A stretch of DNA of 64,000 bases from Balamuthia mandrillaris (GCA_031835245.1 JAVKOQ010000127.1:62001-126000); one strand, 5' to 3'. Numbered from the stretch's first letter, positions 11,260 to 22,790 are shown. Numbers and translations are program-made. The notes: generated by a model from the sequence alone, not told the origin.

Positions 11260-14200
11260 CCCGCTCTCTCTCCCCCTCCAAATCCAGAGAATTCACAACT
11301 GGTGTGCCATACAGGTGGTCTATCGTCTGTTTGCTGTACAGATAGCATTCGAGCTGTTGCCTCAAGAGCAAGATGAGGAAGCAGAGATGGAAAGGGAAAT
11401 CGTAATGGCAACGGAACAAGCCAGAGCGAAACAGGAGGCTGAGGCGAGTACACTTGCTTTGCTGGAAATAATATTGCAGCGAGCAAATGACAAGATAGCA
11501 ACAGTACGAGCCAAAGCCCTGTCGAATTTTGGTCTAGTTTTGGAACGAATGGAGAAGGTGCCTATCCTTCGTCGCAATGTTGAATCGCTTGTGACCACAG
11601 AAGCCAACAGCCGTATGCGCCAGCGCAGAGGCGGTCATCGAAGGCCAGACGTTGGGGATCAAGCAGGAGACGCCAACAACAAAACCGACCTGCTCGATCT
11701 GCTAAAGCGAAGGGCTTTGGACGAAAAGTGCAACGTGAGGAAGTCGGCCATCCAGCTTTTGGAAGTTCTGGGCTTGAGTCAAGAGGAACTGTTGTTGGGA
11801 GCAGCGGAGATTCGTTTCCTCGGAGAGAGATGTGAGGATCCTTCTGTCTCTATCCGAAAGCAAGCCATGATATCATTGGGAAACCTTATGCGGCGGCACC
11901 CCTCACACCCCCTCCTCTACAAAACCTGGCTGCAAACTGTCCTTCCCATGATCGCCGATGCTGAAGCTACCATTCAAGAACGATGCCTGGACGAAGTGGA
12001 AGCTATCATTCTGTCCCGCCTCATCCACAGCACCAACAAGAACTCATCCTCCTACGACGCTAATGCCGTTGGGGGCAGCGTATGGCTGCTGCTCAACCAC
12101 ATCGACTCGGAAACGGAGCGTTATCTTGAACGCATCTGTCATCTATTGGAACGGCAGAAGCGCCTCTCCAAATCCCTCGTTGATACACTCCAAAAAGCCA
12201 TACAGCAGCCATCCGCTTCCACCTCCTCTGCGGCTGCTGTTCAAGGAGGGTGGATGTTGCTTCAACACGTAGCCGCAACAGCCTCCTGCCGATCCAGGAT
12301 ATCACCAACCCTCATCTTCGAATGCTATTGCAAGGCCATAGGCTTGCAGCAGCAGGAGGAGGAAGAGGTGGAGCACTCGCAACAATCATCACCCCCACAG
12401 CCACAGCAACAACAATTGGTCAGAATACTGGAGGTGCTTCAGCAAGTGGCCCACCGCTTGACCACGGCACAGGCTCGCTTGCTGCTTGCCGACCTCACAC
12501 TGCATCTTAAGTCTTTCAACCAGCCTCCGTTGTTAGTGCAAGCCATGATTCAGACAACCAAAACCTTGCTGTTGGATGCCGCCCACTCTACAGCCAACGA
12601 ACGAGAACGCAACCAACGCCTTCATGATTGGGCCTCTCAGCTACTTACCATTTGCGATCAGCACATAAGCGCCTATGTGCTACCGCCACAGAAGTTGCAG
12701 CTCGATAAGATGGATTACGGGTTCTCTCCCTCATCATCGCCAGTAAATGCCGCCAATCCATCCTCCAGTGAGCAGAATGAGAGCGGTGGCAGCAGCGCCG
12801 AGCTATCAGCAGAGAGTGTTATCTGTCATCTCTTTACGCTGGGCGAAGTATCACAGTTGTGTCCAAAGGCGGTGCCCAAGCGGCTTGTGACGGTAGTGCA
12901 GGCCCTTGTGGCTCAAACTCTCCCCCTCTCTGCTGCTGGCAATGATGATGGTAATGGTGAAGGACCACAGCAACGGCAGCGCATAATACCATCCAGCGTG
13001 AGGGGATATGCCCTGGTAACGCTCGGTAAACTGTGCCTTGAAGACGAAGCGCTGGCCAAGCGCAGTGTTCCTGCCTTTGCAAGAGAGCTTGAGACGAGCC
13101 CATCCCCTGTGGTTCGGAACAACGTCATCGTCATCATGTGTGATCTTTGCATACGCTACACTTCGTTGGTGGATCGTTATGTGCCGAACCTTGCTGGTTG
13201 CATTCGCGACCCAAGCGAGCTTGTACGAAGACAGACTCTGCTTCTTTTGTCCAGATTGCTTCAGGAAGACTACGTCAAATGGAAGGGTACTCTTTTTTAC
13301 CGCTTTGTGGTTGCTCTCGTGGATGAGAGCCATTCTGTGCGACAATTTGGTGACTCTCTCTCCTCTGTCTCTCCTCTTTTTTGGGCTGAGCACTTACCAA
13401 CATCTCTTGTTAGCCCATTTTTGCTTGCATAACTTCAGCACAACGAAGAATGCTGGCAATATGTTTTTTAATCACTTTATAGACACTATATTCCATCTGA
13501 ATGGTTGCAAGCAACACCCGACCTACAACCAAGTGCCCCAAAATGCCAAAGAGCAAGAACGCTTTTCGTTTATTGGCCCAACCAACAAGCGAAAACGACA
13601 CGCCATATACAAAACTCTTCTTCGCAGCTTTACAGAAGAGCAAAAGTTCAACACCATTCATAAGCTTTGCCAAGATGTGCTTGGTGGCGTGGTAGACGGT
13701 GTGCTCAATGTCAGTTCCATTATCGGCGACTCTCCTTCTGCCCTCACAACAACCAATGCAGCGATGGATGTTGTGGCAGATTCTTTGGAGATTCTAATGT
13801 CAAAAGACATCAAGGTCACGCCAACCTCCTTTGTTGGTGGCGTCCCTGGCAAAGCTGCAGCAACGGAAGATGAAGAGGATGCAGAGCTTCAGGTTCAAGA
13901 CGAGGAGCGTAACAAGGCTCTCGCCGAAGCCAAAGGAAAACTCATATCACAGGTAATCAAGTATCCGCCCACTTAGGGAGGGGTAAGATAAATTATTAAC
14001 CAAAAATTATACTACAGCTTACAAGAAAGAATGTGATAGAAAACATTGTTCCAATCCTCATCCATCTCAAACATTTGTTTGAACAACAACGCTCCCCACT
14101 ACTGGGTCCGCTGATGCAATACCTGGCTGACCTAATGAAGGACTATAAGCATGAAATTGATGGTATGTTCATTTAATATACTGCTCTCATGGTGTTACCT

Positions 14201-15113
14201 GCTGGCTTACTTTTCAAACATAGACATAATGGTGGCCGATAAACAGCTGGCCAAAGAGCTGAGCTACGACCTAAGACAACAACAGCAACGAAAGAAGAGA
14301 CTAAGCTTGCAGGCGATGTCACCGTTGCCATTACCATCATCCCCATCCCCTGCTGCTTCCCGGCGCAGCTCCCTTTCACGAGCAACACTCTCGCCTCGCA
14401 TCTCACGTATTGCAGCCTCTCCGTATCATCCCGCTACAGCCACAGCAGTCGGAGAAGAAAGAGAGCAGACCCGCAGACGTCTGTCTGTAGTCTCCTCCTT
14501 AATGCCAGCTCCTTCTACGCCTATCAGCAAGCCCTCCGAATCATCTCGGGCGACAGAGAGTGGCTTCTCTGTGCCGAGATTGAGGGCTACCCCTTCATCC
14601 TCCAGTTCTTCTAACACTCCTCTTTTGCCATCCACTCGATCTCGCTCTACAACACCTCCCTCTATTCTAGTTTCTGCTTCTTCGCCCTCAGCGCCTGCCA
14701 CACCTTCCTCTACTGCTGATATAGTGTTGCCCTCTCCTTTTCGTACGAGGGAACAAGCCAACAGCCCTTATGGAGGGCCAGCAACGCCATCAAGGGTGTG
14801 GGGTGTGGAGGTTCCTGTTGCTCTAACGCCCACCAGCAAGATGCCGCATCGAGAGAGCAGAGGGCGTATTCCGCAACAACCACTGCAACTACAGCAAAAT
14901 GAAGAAGGATCAGAGGAAGAAGAAAACAGTCAACCATTTCGAACACCTAGCGCGGCGGGTGCGCAACCAAAAAAACGAAAGAGGATAGCCAAGCGCCGAA
15001 ACACCACCAGGAAAGCGCTAGCAAACACGCAATCAGTGTCCATCTCTTCTGTCCCTGTTGCTGCCCCAACCAAAGCTAAGAGAATTGTAAAACGAAAGAA
15101 ACACACCAATTAA
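9553..15113 (+). CDS. NCAPD3: Condensin-II subunit D3 (HEAT-repeat protein)
   Basis: The non-SMC HEAT subunit of condensin II, which compacts chromosomes with SMC2/SMC4. The first exon runs from the ATG at 9553 to 10054. Further coding blocks lie at about 10120-10490, 10585-10855, 10940-11200, 11310-13345, 13430-13952, 14020-14160 and 14223-15113. Diagnostic matches to human NCAPD3 include LLLRVPGSIAYHFFHP, RNNVIVIMCDLCIRYT, LLQEDYVKWKGTLFYRFV, FFNHFIDTIFHLN, RKNVIENIVPILIHLK and DKQLAKELSYDLR. The C-terminal 280 residues are Ser/Thr/Pro-rich and end in Lys/Arg clusters (KRIVKRKK), as expected for a nuclear, Cdk-regulated tail. Two introns are (CT)n-filled. Its partner SMC2 sits at the right end of this window. 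Identity is firm; exon ends are approximate. Confidence 0.95.
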
Positions 15114-15231
15114 ATATTATCATTGTCATGTGGCAGCTCATTTACCAAAACACTGAAACAAAATAGGAGGAGAATTGTTAGAAGCTCTACAAAAAATGGA
15201 AGAAATCAGTTCTCCATGAACATGACTGCTT

Positions 15232-16446
15232 TCAAGTGTGGGAGAGGGAACGTAGCAAGTCCCACTTTTGACCCAACATCATCTTGTTAGTGGCACGGCT
15301 AAAGAATGCACTTCCGCTTGTTCCTGTTGTTATTGCGGTGGAGTCTTCCTGATTAGGGTGTGGCTGAGCTGATCCTGCTCCACCAACCACAATGCTCTCC
15401 TTGTCTTTTTGGCCTACGGGAAAGACAAAAAAATGAGTTAAAAAATCTTTAGGCGGTAAGGGAGTGGGAAGAAACCCTTGGCACGGCTTTCATCTGCCTT
15501 GAGCGCAGCCTCCATGTCATTTACCATGGAACGTATCATATTGTGATAAGATGACGGCATAAACTGCGTTTCTTTGATGAGTTGATTGAGGGACGGGATG
15601 ATGCCATCTCGCAACACTTCCTGGCTTATTACTGTTTTAAACAAATAGGTTACTACATTGATGGAAGACATTGAAAGATATAAGGAGCGTACAGCTGCCG
15701 TTAAAGGCTCGATAGGCTTCGAATAACGATTGAGCAACTTTGTTGCGGAGGGTGGTATCGGTACAAGAAGAAGCTAGTTTGCTGCTTATTGCCCTCAGTT
15801 TGGGCAGTAAATCTTAGTTTATCAAAAGCCATAATTAGTTTGTGTTTCAGGAGGAAAGAAAAAGAGTAAATCCAATATAAGAGTATAGCTTACATGCATC
15901 CCTAAATTGGGATTTAACATGTGGTATAATACCGCCAAACGTATTAACAAGAGCAAGCTTGATATCCCAGGAGGAATCCTCCACAAAGAAATCAAATTGA
16001 GCATTTACTCTCTCGAGCACAAGAGGATTGGAGGCGTGCATCGCCACGTTGCCAATTGGTTGGATACTCGCCAGCCTTACCGGTGCCTCTGTATCATTGC
16101 TCAGAGTAATGAGGGCTGGTAATACCCTCTTGCTCACTTGCTCTGGTGTCATGAAGTTGCTCTGCTCGTGTTACACTTGCCGTTAACAAAATAATAACAA
16201 TAATTCAAAAAAGAAAGAAAGACAAAAAAAACAAAATAAAACAGGAAGGAGAATCGTACAGCCTTGTCGAAGAGATGCACTACAATTTCTCTGACTTTGC
16301 CGGCTGGATGCACTACCAGTTCCCAGAACAGGGTCAGTGTGGCTTCATTATCATATACCGGCGAGTTTCTATGTTAAATATATGTTGGAGAAGTAAAAAA
16401 ATGGTTGGAGAGAAGGCATGAGCAACTGAACCTAGAAAGAGAATCA

Positions 16447-16480
<34 letters not shown>

Positions 16481-19400
16481 CGCGCGCGCGAGTTGGGAGA
16501 ATTTATCGCGTTTAGGTACCCAAGAAGCTCCAGGCAGTACAGAACTGCACGAGCATGAGAACTGTTCCAACCTTCCTCTTCCATTGCTATATTCACAATA
16601 AGCTCTTTAAGGAAGACAAGAAGCTTGTTGGTGTCTTGCAAACAGGGCAGTATGCCCACCAAATACACTTGTAGTAGCCCCTCCTTTTGCACGGTGGCTT
16701 CGAAGAGAGTGAGAGGAGAGAGGAGGAGAGAGGAGAGAGGAGGAGAGAGGAGAGAGGGAGAGGAGAGAGGAGAGAGGAGAGAGGAGAGAGGGAGAGAGGG
16801 AGAGAGAGAGGGAGAGAGGAGAGAGGGGAGAGAGAGGAGAGAGAGAGAGAGGAGAGAGGAGAGAGGAGAGAGGGAGAGAGAGAGAGAGAGGAGAGAGGGA
16901 GGAGAGAGGGGAGAGGGAGAGGGAGAGAGAGAGAGAGAGAGGGAGAGGGAGGAGAGAGGAGAGAGGGAGGGAGAGAGGGAGAGAGGGGAGAGAGAGAGAG
17001 AGAGGAGAGAGGAGAGAGGAGAGAGGGAGAGAGGGAGAGAGGGAGAGAGGGAGAGAGAGAGAGGAGAGAGGAGAGAGGAGAGAGGGAGAGAGGAGAGAGA
17101 GAGAGGAGAGAGGAGAGAGGAGAGAGGAGAGAGGAGAGAGGAGAGAGGAGAGAATATACCGTTTTCAGGCAATTCGGGAGAAGCCAGAAGAACGCTGACA
17201 AAGAACTTTTCGACGTAGGCCCTAATGAAGGGCACACCAAAGTATTTACAAAAGTTGTGAATGGTATCAGTGAGACCATGACACAAAAGACTCCATGTCT
17301 CTGTTAATCGCATGTTGCCTTTGAGTAGGATCTCCACCAGGCGAGGGAAGCATGCAGAAACCAGCCAAACGAACGGCGACCAATTCTTTGCCTCCTCGGT
17401 TTCGGTCAGACGTTTCCAGTGGGTGCCCTCCAACAAAGCATCGAACTTCTTCTGAAGTTGTTCTTTCTGTTTTGGCCGTAATAATAATATAGAGTCTCTG
17501 AATGAGTGTACAATAGTTGGTTTTTGATGTTGTCTGTTGTTAGATGCAGAGAAAGGTTTACATCTAGCTGGGATGCATCTTACCTCGTCTCTGCTAGAGT
17601 AGGTTCTCCCTTAATTGGCTTCTCCGTCACATCGTCATCAAATGGAGACGAGGCCAGAACACTTTCATGGAAGCGCGGAATGGCTATAGCAAAGGAGTCC
17701 AGAAGCATCCCTAGGTGTCGCACTGTCTTGGTAGACTCGTCCCGTGACTGAAAGAAGTAATCAATCTATGTCAGATGTATCTGCATAAACGAGGAACAAA
17801 AAGAAAGAAACGACAAGAAAGCGACAAGAAAGCAAGCATTACCGTAGTAACGCTTTCTATCTCATTCAAGAGCTTAGCCAAGAATCGAGAGCACAACAAG
17901 TCCAAAGAGTCTGCCCAGTCCATAAAGATTGGTAACAAGACCTCTTGCGTTACCTCCACGACCTCGTCCTCGGGATCAAGGATTAACCTTTGTTAGAACG
18001 ATATGAAGGTTAGGTGCATGAAATTGTCCAGAGGGAGAGAAGAAGGAAAGGAAGGAGGGAGAAACCTGATAACGAGCTCTTGCACCTGAGTGTATTTATC
18101 AGCTTCCGCTTCTGCAAAGTGAGTAATAAGAGTGGCCAAATTTCTGGCAGTAACACTTCGAATGAAAGGAGTTGTATCATCCAGTAGCTGAGTGAGAATG
18201 GAAAGAATGAGCGATGGTCGAAGTTCAGGCGCTACGTAAGGGGCAAGCGAGCCACAGGCTTCCGCCACTAGGACCCTGCGTTCCTTATGCTTATTATTGA
18301 TCTGTTCCCATATTTGAGGGAGCAACTCAGTGCCAACTCGCTGATGTCCCACAATGCGAGCAAGTGCGATACAGCCGTGCATTATCACGTTTCGTTGTTG
18401 CTCGTCTGGGATCTTTATGAGATTGAACAGCATCTGCGTCAACTGGTCTCTGGTCTTAGCATTAGGGTGTTGCCTTAAAACGCACAGGATTATTGGGATG
18501 AGCTCTTGGCGTATGTTGAGCAGTACACCAGGGATTACATGGGGTAATGCTTCAGCCACAATCTTCACTGCGCTTTGGTTATCTCTCTCCAGCGTAGCAA
18601 TCCGTTCTACCTGGTAAGGAACGTCACATAAGAAAGTTGTACTAGAAGCACAAACACAAAAACGTTCAATTAAAAATACACTTTCTCTCAAGACAAACCT
18701 GCTTTTGTATCCTTGAGTCATCAATCGTGCCCACTGTTGTTACCTGGTTCAAGAATTTGCTACGCCGATGCTTTCTGCGTAGCCAAAGATCATCCTGCAA
18801 TTGCTCATTGGGAAGGGAATGCGTACTGCAACCCCCGTTCTTTTCTGTAGTGGCTATCGTGTTTGAATCAGAGGGAGAATGTGTGAGGCCGCTAGCCGGT
18901 ACGCCGGGTGGCGATGTGTCGTCATGCTTCAGTTCGTGTTCTATGTCCGTAGTCGATTTTGTGGACGACGGAGGAGAAGGGATCTTCTTTTCTGGTTCGG
19001 CTGAGCTACGCCCATTGTTCTGCGTGGTGAGTTGTTTTTGCTGTTGTTGATAATGATGCTGTTGTCTCTGCTCTTTCCACTGTTTTTGCTCCCTCTCTAG
19101 CCGTTTAACCTTTTTCTCGTTCTCTCCCCATAGCAACTCAAAGTTCGCTTTGTCTTGCGACAGCTGTGCGTTCTCTTCTCTTAGCTTCTTGATTTCTTTA
19201 TCAGCTTCTTCTATCCTCTTGTTCATAGCACTGTACTTCTTTTGTAAATCTTGTAACTGGTCCTGTTTCACAAGTTTAAGTACAAGTCCCAACACACAGT
19301 GGAGCTCTCTCTCTATCTCAATTGCACACGCACAGACAAGCACAAGAATAAACAGGAGGGAGAGGGAGAGGGAGAGGGAGAGGGAGAGGAGAGGGAGAGG

Positions 19401-20744
19401 AGAGGGAGAGGGAGAGGGAGAGGGAGAGGGAGAGGGAGAGGGAGAGGGAGAGGGAGAGGGAGAGGGAGAGGGAGAGAGGGAGGAGGAGGAGAGGGAGAGG
19501 GAGGAGGGAGAGGGAGGGAGAGGGAGAGGGAGAGGGAGAGAGGGAGAGGGAGAGGGAGAGGAGAGGGAGAGGGAGAGGGAGAGGGAGAGGGAGAGAAAGC
19601 AAAAAAAAAGTATCATTCAAACCTTGACCGAGAAGAGCTCTTTGTTGGAACCAATTTGATAGAAGTAACGATAGAGAGACAGCATGGATGGTGGCTCCCT
19701 AACGTCGCCAGAGGCAAGCCAACTATCTACGTCTTCTTCTAACTGTGGCACATTCCAAGCGTTGGTTAATTGTTACTTTGAAGAAGTGAAATATTACAAA
19801 AACACAAGAAAAGAGTTGTTTTATACCTCCTCCGAGAAGGTTACTGCAGAGAGTTTGTAACCTTGTTTGACCAAATAAGTCTTCACCATAAAGTTGATGG
19901 CAAGCTGTTCGGCTTTGGTGGCACTCGATAGAGAGCTATCCTTTGGGTCGGCCAGATCCTCCGCGACCCGCTCTCTGTGGGCCATCTCCTCAGGAGAGGC
20001 AACGTCTGTGTCCTCCCCTCGCTGTTGTAGGTTTTCTGTTGGGAGATGCGCTTCTTGCTTCCCGTTCTGATTGTGTGACTTGGTAATAGTGGCAGAAGCA
20101 GCCACTGTGGAAGAGGTTTTCTTCTTAAGAGCAGCGAGGTCCTCTTTCACTAACCGCAACTCGTATTCCAACAGCACAATCTTATCATCCTTCTTTCGAA
20201 GGAGGGCTGCTGCTGAGCTGTCGTTTGTGCTTGAAGCGGAAAGTAGAGACTGAGCAACAGATAATGCGGCTGACGTTGTTGTAGAAGAGGCAGGAGAAGA
20301 GGACATGGAGGAAAGGGCGGAGGAGGAGGAAGACTGTCGCAGAGCAGCACCACCGCCATGACTACTGCTACCTGAGGAAGAGGCGGGAACTTGGTCCGTA
20401 GCAGCACTCCCTCCGCTGCCGCCGCTGCCGCCGCTCGTGGAAAATAAGGCTAGCTCAAGGTTGCGCTGGGCCACGTCCTTGTATTCCTTTTCCAAATGCT
20501 TCTTGAGGGAGTGGAGCTCCACCCCTTTGGTTTCTTTGAGTTCTTGAAAGAATTCGAGTGCGGTAAGCCAGTGCTTCTGCTGTATAAGAAAGGCTGCCAC
20601 GACCTCCTCGCTCAGCTGCTGTTGGTTTGCTGTTGTTGGGACTTTGTTGGCCTTGCCTTCATCTTCGTGTGGCCTTGGTCCTGGCCTTTTTGCTTCCATG
20701 TTGTTCCTGTTGCTTGGCTCGGGTTCCTTTGTCTCCATCATCAT
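15232..20744 (-). CDS. RELCH: RELCH: LisH, coiled-coil and HEAT-repeat protein
   Basis: RELCH (KIAA1468) tethers recycling endosomes to the trans-Golgi via Rab11 and OSBP for cholesterol transfer. The start is a triple ATG at 20744. The first LisH reads VVAAFLIQQKHWLTALEFFQEL; a second reads INFMVKTYLVKQGYKLSAVTFSE. A coiled coil (IEEADKEIKKLREENAQL region, about 19250-19050) follows. Then HEAT repeats match RELCH blocks: ALPHVIPGVLLNIRQELIP, DQLTQMLFNLIK, LLPQIWEQINNKHKERRVLVAEACGSLAPY, and near 16100 PALITLSNDTEAPVRLA. The C-terminal exon ends DLLRSLPHT at 15232. Two introns hold long purine arrays on the plus strand (16694-17153 and 19357-19594). Blocks are split by many introns. Identity is strong from domain order and colinear blocks. 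Confidence 0.9.
16694..17153. repeat. Purine GAGAGG minisatellite in RELCH intron
   Basis: About 460 bases of (GAGAGG)/(GAGAGGGA) purine repeats on the plus strand, so pure pyrimidine on the RELCH coding strand. It sits between exons encoding VEKFFVSVLLASPELPENG and ATVQKEGLLQVYLVG. Such arrays may form triplex DNA and create spurious open frames on both strands. Confidence 0.95.
19357..19594. repeat. (GGGAGA)n array in RELCH intron
   Basis: A hexanucleotide purine array of roughly 240 bases with GGA interruptions, antisense to RELCH. It lies between the LisH exons and the coiled-coil exon. It has the same pyrimidine-on-sense polarity as the other intronic arrays. Confidence 0.95.
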
Positions 20745-21075
20745 AGAATGGGGGGCTTAACTACAACTACTACTACTGCTACTACTAGCTGCTTGGCAAA
20801 AGCAGAAAGGAGCAGATAGGCGCTGACCTATCTGGGCACCTTACTTGCAGTTGGCTGGCTTTAGGAAGGACACCCACCCCACCCCCCCCACTCTTTTCTT
20901 CTGTGCTGCCTAAGGCGGCGCCAAGATCAAGCCGATCAATGGGACAACGAAAATAAAGCAAAATTAGTAAAAGGAAAACAAAAAATAACCCACCACCTCC
21001 GGCGTGCCTAATCACGGCTTGTCTTACGACGACTCGCTATAAGCAACGGTGCCGGCACCAAAGCAACCTTACCGC
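20745..21075. other. 3' flank of Fanzor-like gene / 5' flank of RELCH
   Basis: Holds the second copy of the 38-bp repeat (20933-20970), a G-run and, immediately 3' of the Fanzor-like stop, a perfect 12-bp palindrome GGTGCCGGCACC (21049-21060 area). TnpB/Fanzor guide RNAs are typically encoded overlapping the 3' end and downstream of the nuclease gene. This is therefore where a residual guide RNA would lie, but no scaffold was identified. Confidence 0.4.
20933..20970. repeat. 38-bp dispersed repeat, copy 2
   Basis: An exact match to 4826-4863. It lies 106-143 bp beyond the stop codon of the Fanzor-like gene (which reads right to left). It could be part of an element end or a short dispersed repeat. 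Its flanks are unrelated to those of copy 1. Confidence 0.9.
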
Positions 21076-22296
21076 CTACCGCCCCCTCACAGAGGAGGAG
21101 GAGGTGGTAAGTGCTTGTAAAGTGAAAAAGCGGATCAAGATGTTTCGGGCGGCGTTGGCATCTCGATCGGCCTGGTAGCCACACTCGGGTTGGGGGCACC
21201 GAAAGGCGATGATGCCTGCCTCTCTCCTTCGGTGCTCACGGGCTTGGCTCTCGCCCATGAGCTTCAAAGGCTGAGGCACACAGAGGTAGTAATGGCCCAG
21301 TCGAGTATCTTTCACCAGACGAACGGCATAGAGCACCTCCGACGGAACTTTGTAGTTCTTGTCCCTCGCTTTGATTCGCGCCTCCCCGAAGAAGAGTTGG
21401 CGGATGGACTTGCTGTGGTTCCACTCCCTGGCTTGGATGCTGAGAGACTGGCTCTTGTCCTTCCGACCACGGAACTTCATCTTGAATCCAGTCCTGCCCG
21501 CCGCCAAGCTGGTTTTCACGCCGTTGAAGAAATCATCGACAGCGTCACTGCGAATGTATCGAGGAGTTTCCAACACCCACGCAAGGCTCTTGTCCTCTCC
21601 GTTGAAATTGCCGTTATTCAGGAATTTCTCCCTGACTTGTTCCTTCATCTCCTTAAGAGGCATTCCTTGATGTTCACGATGGAACTCCACGGCCTTGTTG
21701 TAGGTCCATCGTACTGTGCCGAACCACTTGGCCAGCGTCTTCTTTTGTTCTGAGCGCGGATAAAGGCGGATCTTCTCCACTCGCCCCACTACCGGTCTCT
21801 CCTCTCCGTTCTTGCCTTTTTTGGTGAGCTGTACGGCTGGGCGAGACGGAACGAGTCCCTCGATGAGGCCTAACAAGCCTTTCTGGTTTTTCTCCTCTTC
21901 TTCCTTCTCCTTCTCCTTCTCCTTCTCCTCTTCCTCTTCCTCCTTCTTCTCCTTCTCCTTCTTCTTCTCCTCCTCCTCCAACACCTTTTCTCCGTTAGGA
22001 ATGTGCTTGCAGGCAAAGGGTTCTTCCAAGCACAAGGCTTCCGGGCGTATTAATCTTCTCCCGATTAAGCTGGAAAACTGGTTCCAAAAGGGCTGGGCAG
22101 GTGCAGCCTGCGGCCTACCACGCTTCTGTGCCCTTGCCTGAGGTGCCGCTGGGGCGTTTTCCGCTCTTCTTTTCCGAGTAGCAGTGGAAGTAGCAGAAGT
22201 AGTGGCGCGACCCCCTTCCTTGTGAACCCGACCGAAGTGGATGGCCAACCCGTGAGAGGTAGCAAACTTTTTTCCGCACTGTGGGCAACTTGCCAT
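21076..22296 (-). CDS. Fanzor/TnpB-like protein with C2H2 finger, RuvC core deleted
   Basis: Fanzor proteins are eukaryotic relatives of TnpB (IS200/IS605 OrfB), RNA-guided DNA nucleases carried by transposons. The single 406-residue ORF starts at an ATG directly preceded by an in-frame TGA. A C2H2 finger (C4, C7, H20, H25) opens the protein, then a basic Ala/Arg region and a Lys/Glu run at about 105-135. From about 172 it matches the OrfB N-terminal domain (EKIRLYPRSEQKKTLAKWF, VRWTYNKAVEF, LETPRYIRSDAV). After LGHYYLCVPQPL (about 332-343) it jumps to the C-terminal zinc-ribbon half and RuvC-III motif, FRCPQPECGYQADRDANAA, near 365-383. The RuvC-I Asp, the RuvC-II Glu and the first Cys pair are absent; related proteins have some 200 residues here. 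The ORF stays open across the join, so it is either a relic or a nuclease-dead derivative. No introns and no terminal inverted repeats were seen. Confidence 0.88.
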   Translation of the reverse strand: MASCPQCGKKFATSHGLAIHFGRVHKEGGRATTSATSTATRKRRAENAPAAPQARAQKRGRPQAAPAQPFWNQFSSLIGRRLIRPEALCLEEPFACKHIPNGEKVLEEEEKKKEKEKKEEEEEEKEKEKEKEEEEKNQKGLLGLIEGLVPSRPAVQLTKKGKNGEERPVVGRVEKIRLYPRSEQKKTLAKWFGTVRWTYNKAVEFHREHQGMPLKEMKEQVREKFLNNGNFNGEDKSLAWVLETPRYIRSDAVDDFFNGVKTSLAAGRTGFKMKFRGRKDKSQSLSIQAREWNHSKSIRQLFFGEARIKARDKNYKVPSEVLYAVRLVKDTRLGHYYLCVPQPLKLMGESQAREHRRREAGIIAFRCPQPECGYQADRDANAARNILIRFFTLQALTTSSSSVRGR

Positions 22297-22722
22297 TCAG
22301 GCCAGCTTCCAGCAGCGTTGTGGAAGAGGCGCACAGAGGTTCGTGATGCTGTTCTTTTTTAAACAAAAGAAATCATTAGTGAGTGGTTGGTAACAAATTT
22401 TGTTTCCATCATCAAAAAATGTAGTGAGCAAGCAGAGAAAAAAGAACGCTACCTTTTCAATCGGAGCAGTGCCGCTGCCTGCGGCTGAACCGCTTCGGTT
22501 TCCACCTCTGCCTCCTTCCGCTGGTTTCCTCCTTGTGTAGTAGAAGCGTAGCAATGAGAAATACGGTGGTGCGTGGAGCTGCGTGGATGTGTGTGTCTGT
22601 GTGTTTACTTTTGAAAAGAAAGAAAAGAAGAGAAGAGAAGAAAAGAAAACGAGTAGCAGAAAAATGTCAAGGCGACTGACGAGTACCAAAAGTTTATTGG
22701 CGGCAGCAGCATGAGCATCCAT
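22297..22722 (-). CDS. Small ORF abutting the Fanzor-like gene, unknown
   Basis: I do not recognise this. An ATG at 22722 (MDAHAAAANKLL) opens a frame with Gly/Ser-rich sequence (RGGNRSGSAAGSGTA). It ends at a TGA immediately before the Fanzor-like ATG (TGAATG). Hydrophobic low-complexity parts look intronic: plausible donors follow KLL and IEK, and acceptors precede RRKPAE and near 22351. An E2F-like site lies 70-80 bp upstream. It may be a short spliced host gene, or the 5' leader exons of the Fanzor transcript. Confidence 0.3.
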   Translation of the reverse strand: MDAHAAAANKLLVLVSRLDIFLLLVFFSSLLFFSFFSKVNTQTHTSTQLHAPPYFSLLRFYYTRRKPAEGGRGGNRSGSAAGSGTAPIEKVAFFFLCLLTTFFDDGNKICYQPLTNDFFCLKKNSITNLCAPLPQRCWKLA

Positions 22723-22790
22723 TCCATTCACCTCACCCCACAACCCACCCTACCACTTTGCCTTCAGAGACGTGGGAGAAGGAAGGGTTG

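Noticed and set aside
16625-17307. Long Arg/Glu and Ser/Leu/Pro open frames on both strands
   Set aside because: They are produced by the purine minisatellite inside a RELCH intron.
19150-19742. Arg/Glu/Gly-repeat open frames
   Set aside because: Translations of the (GGGAGA)n array and antisense of RELCH coiled-coil exons.
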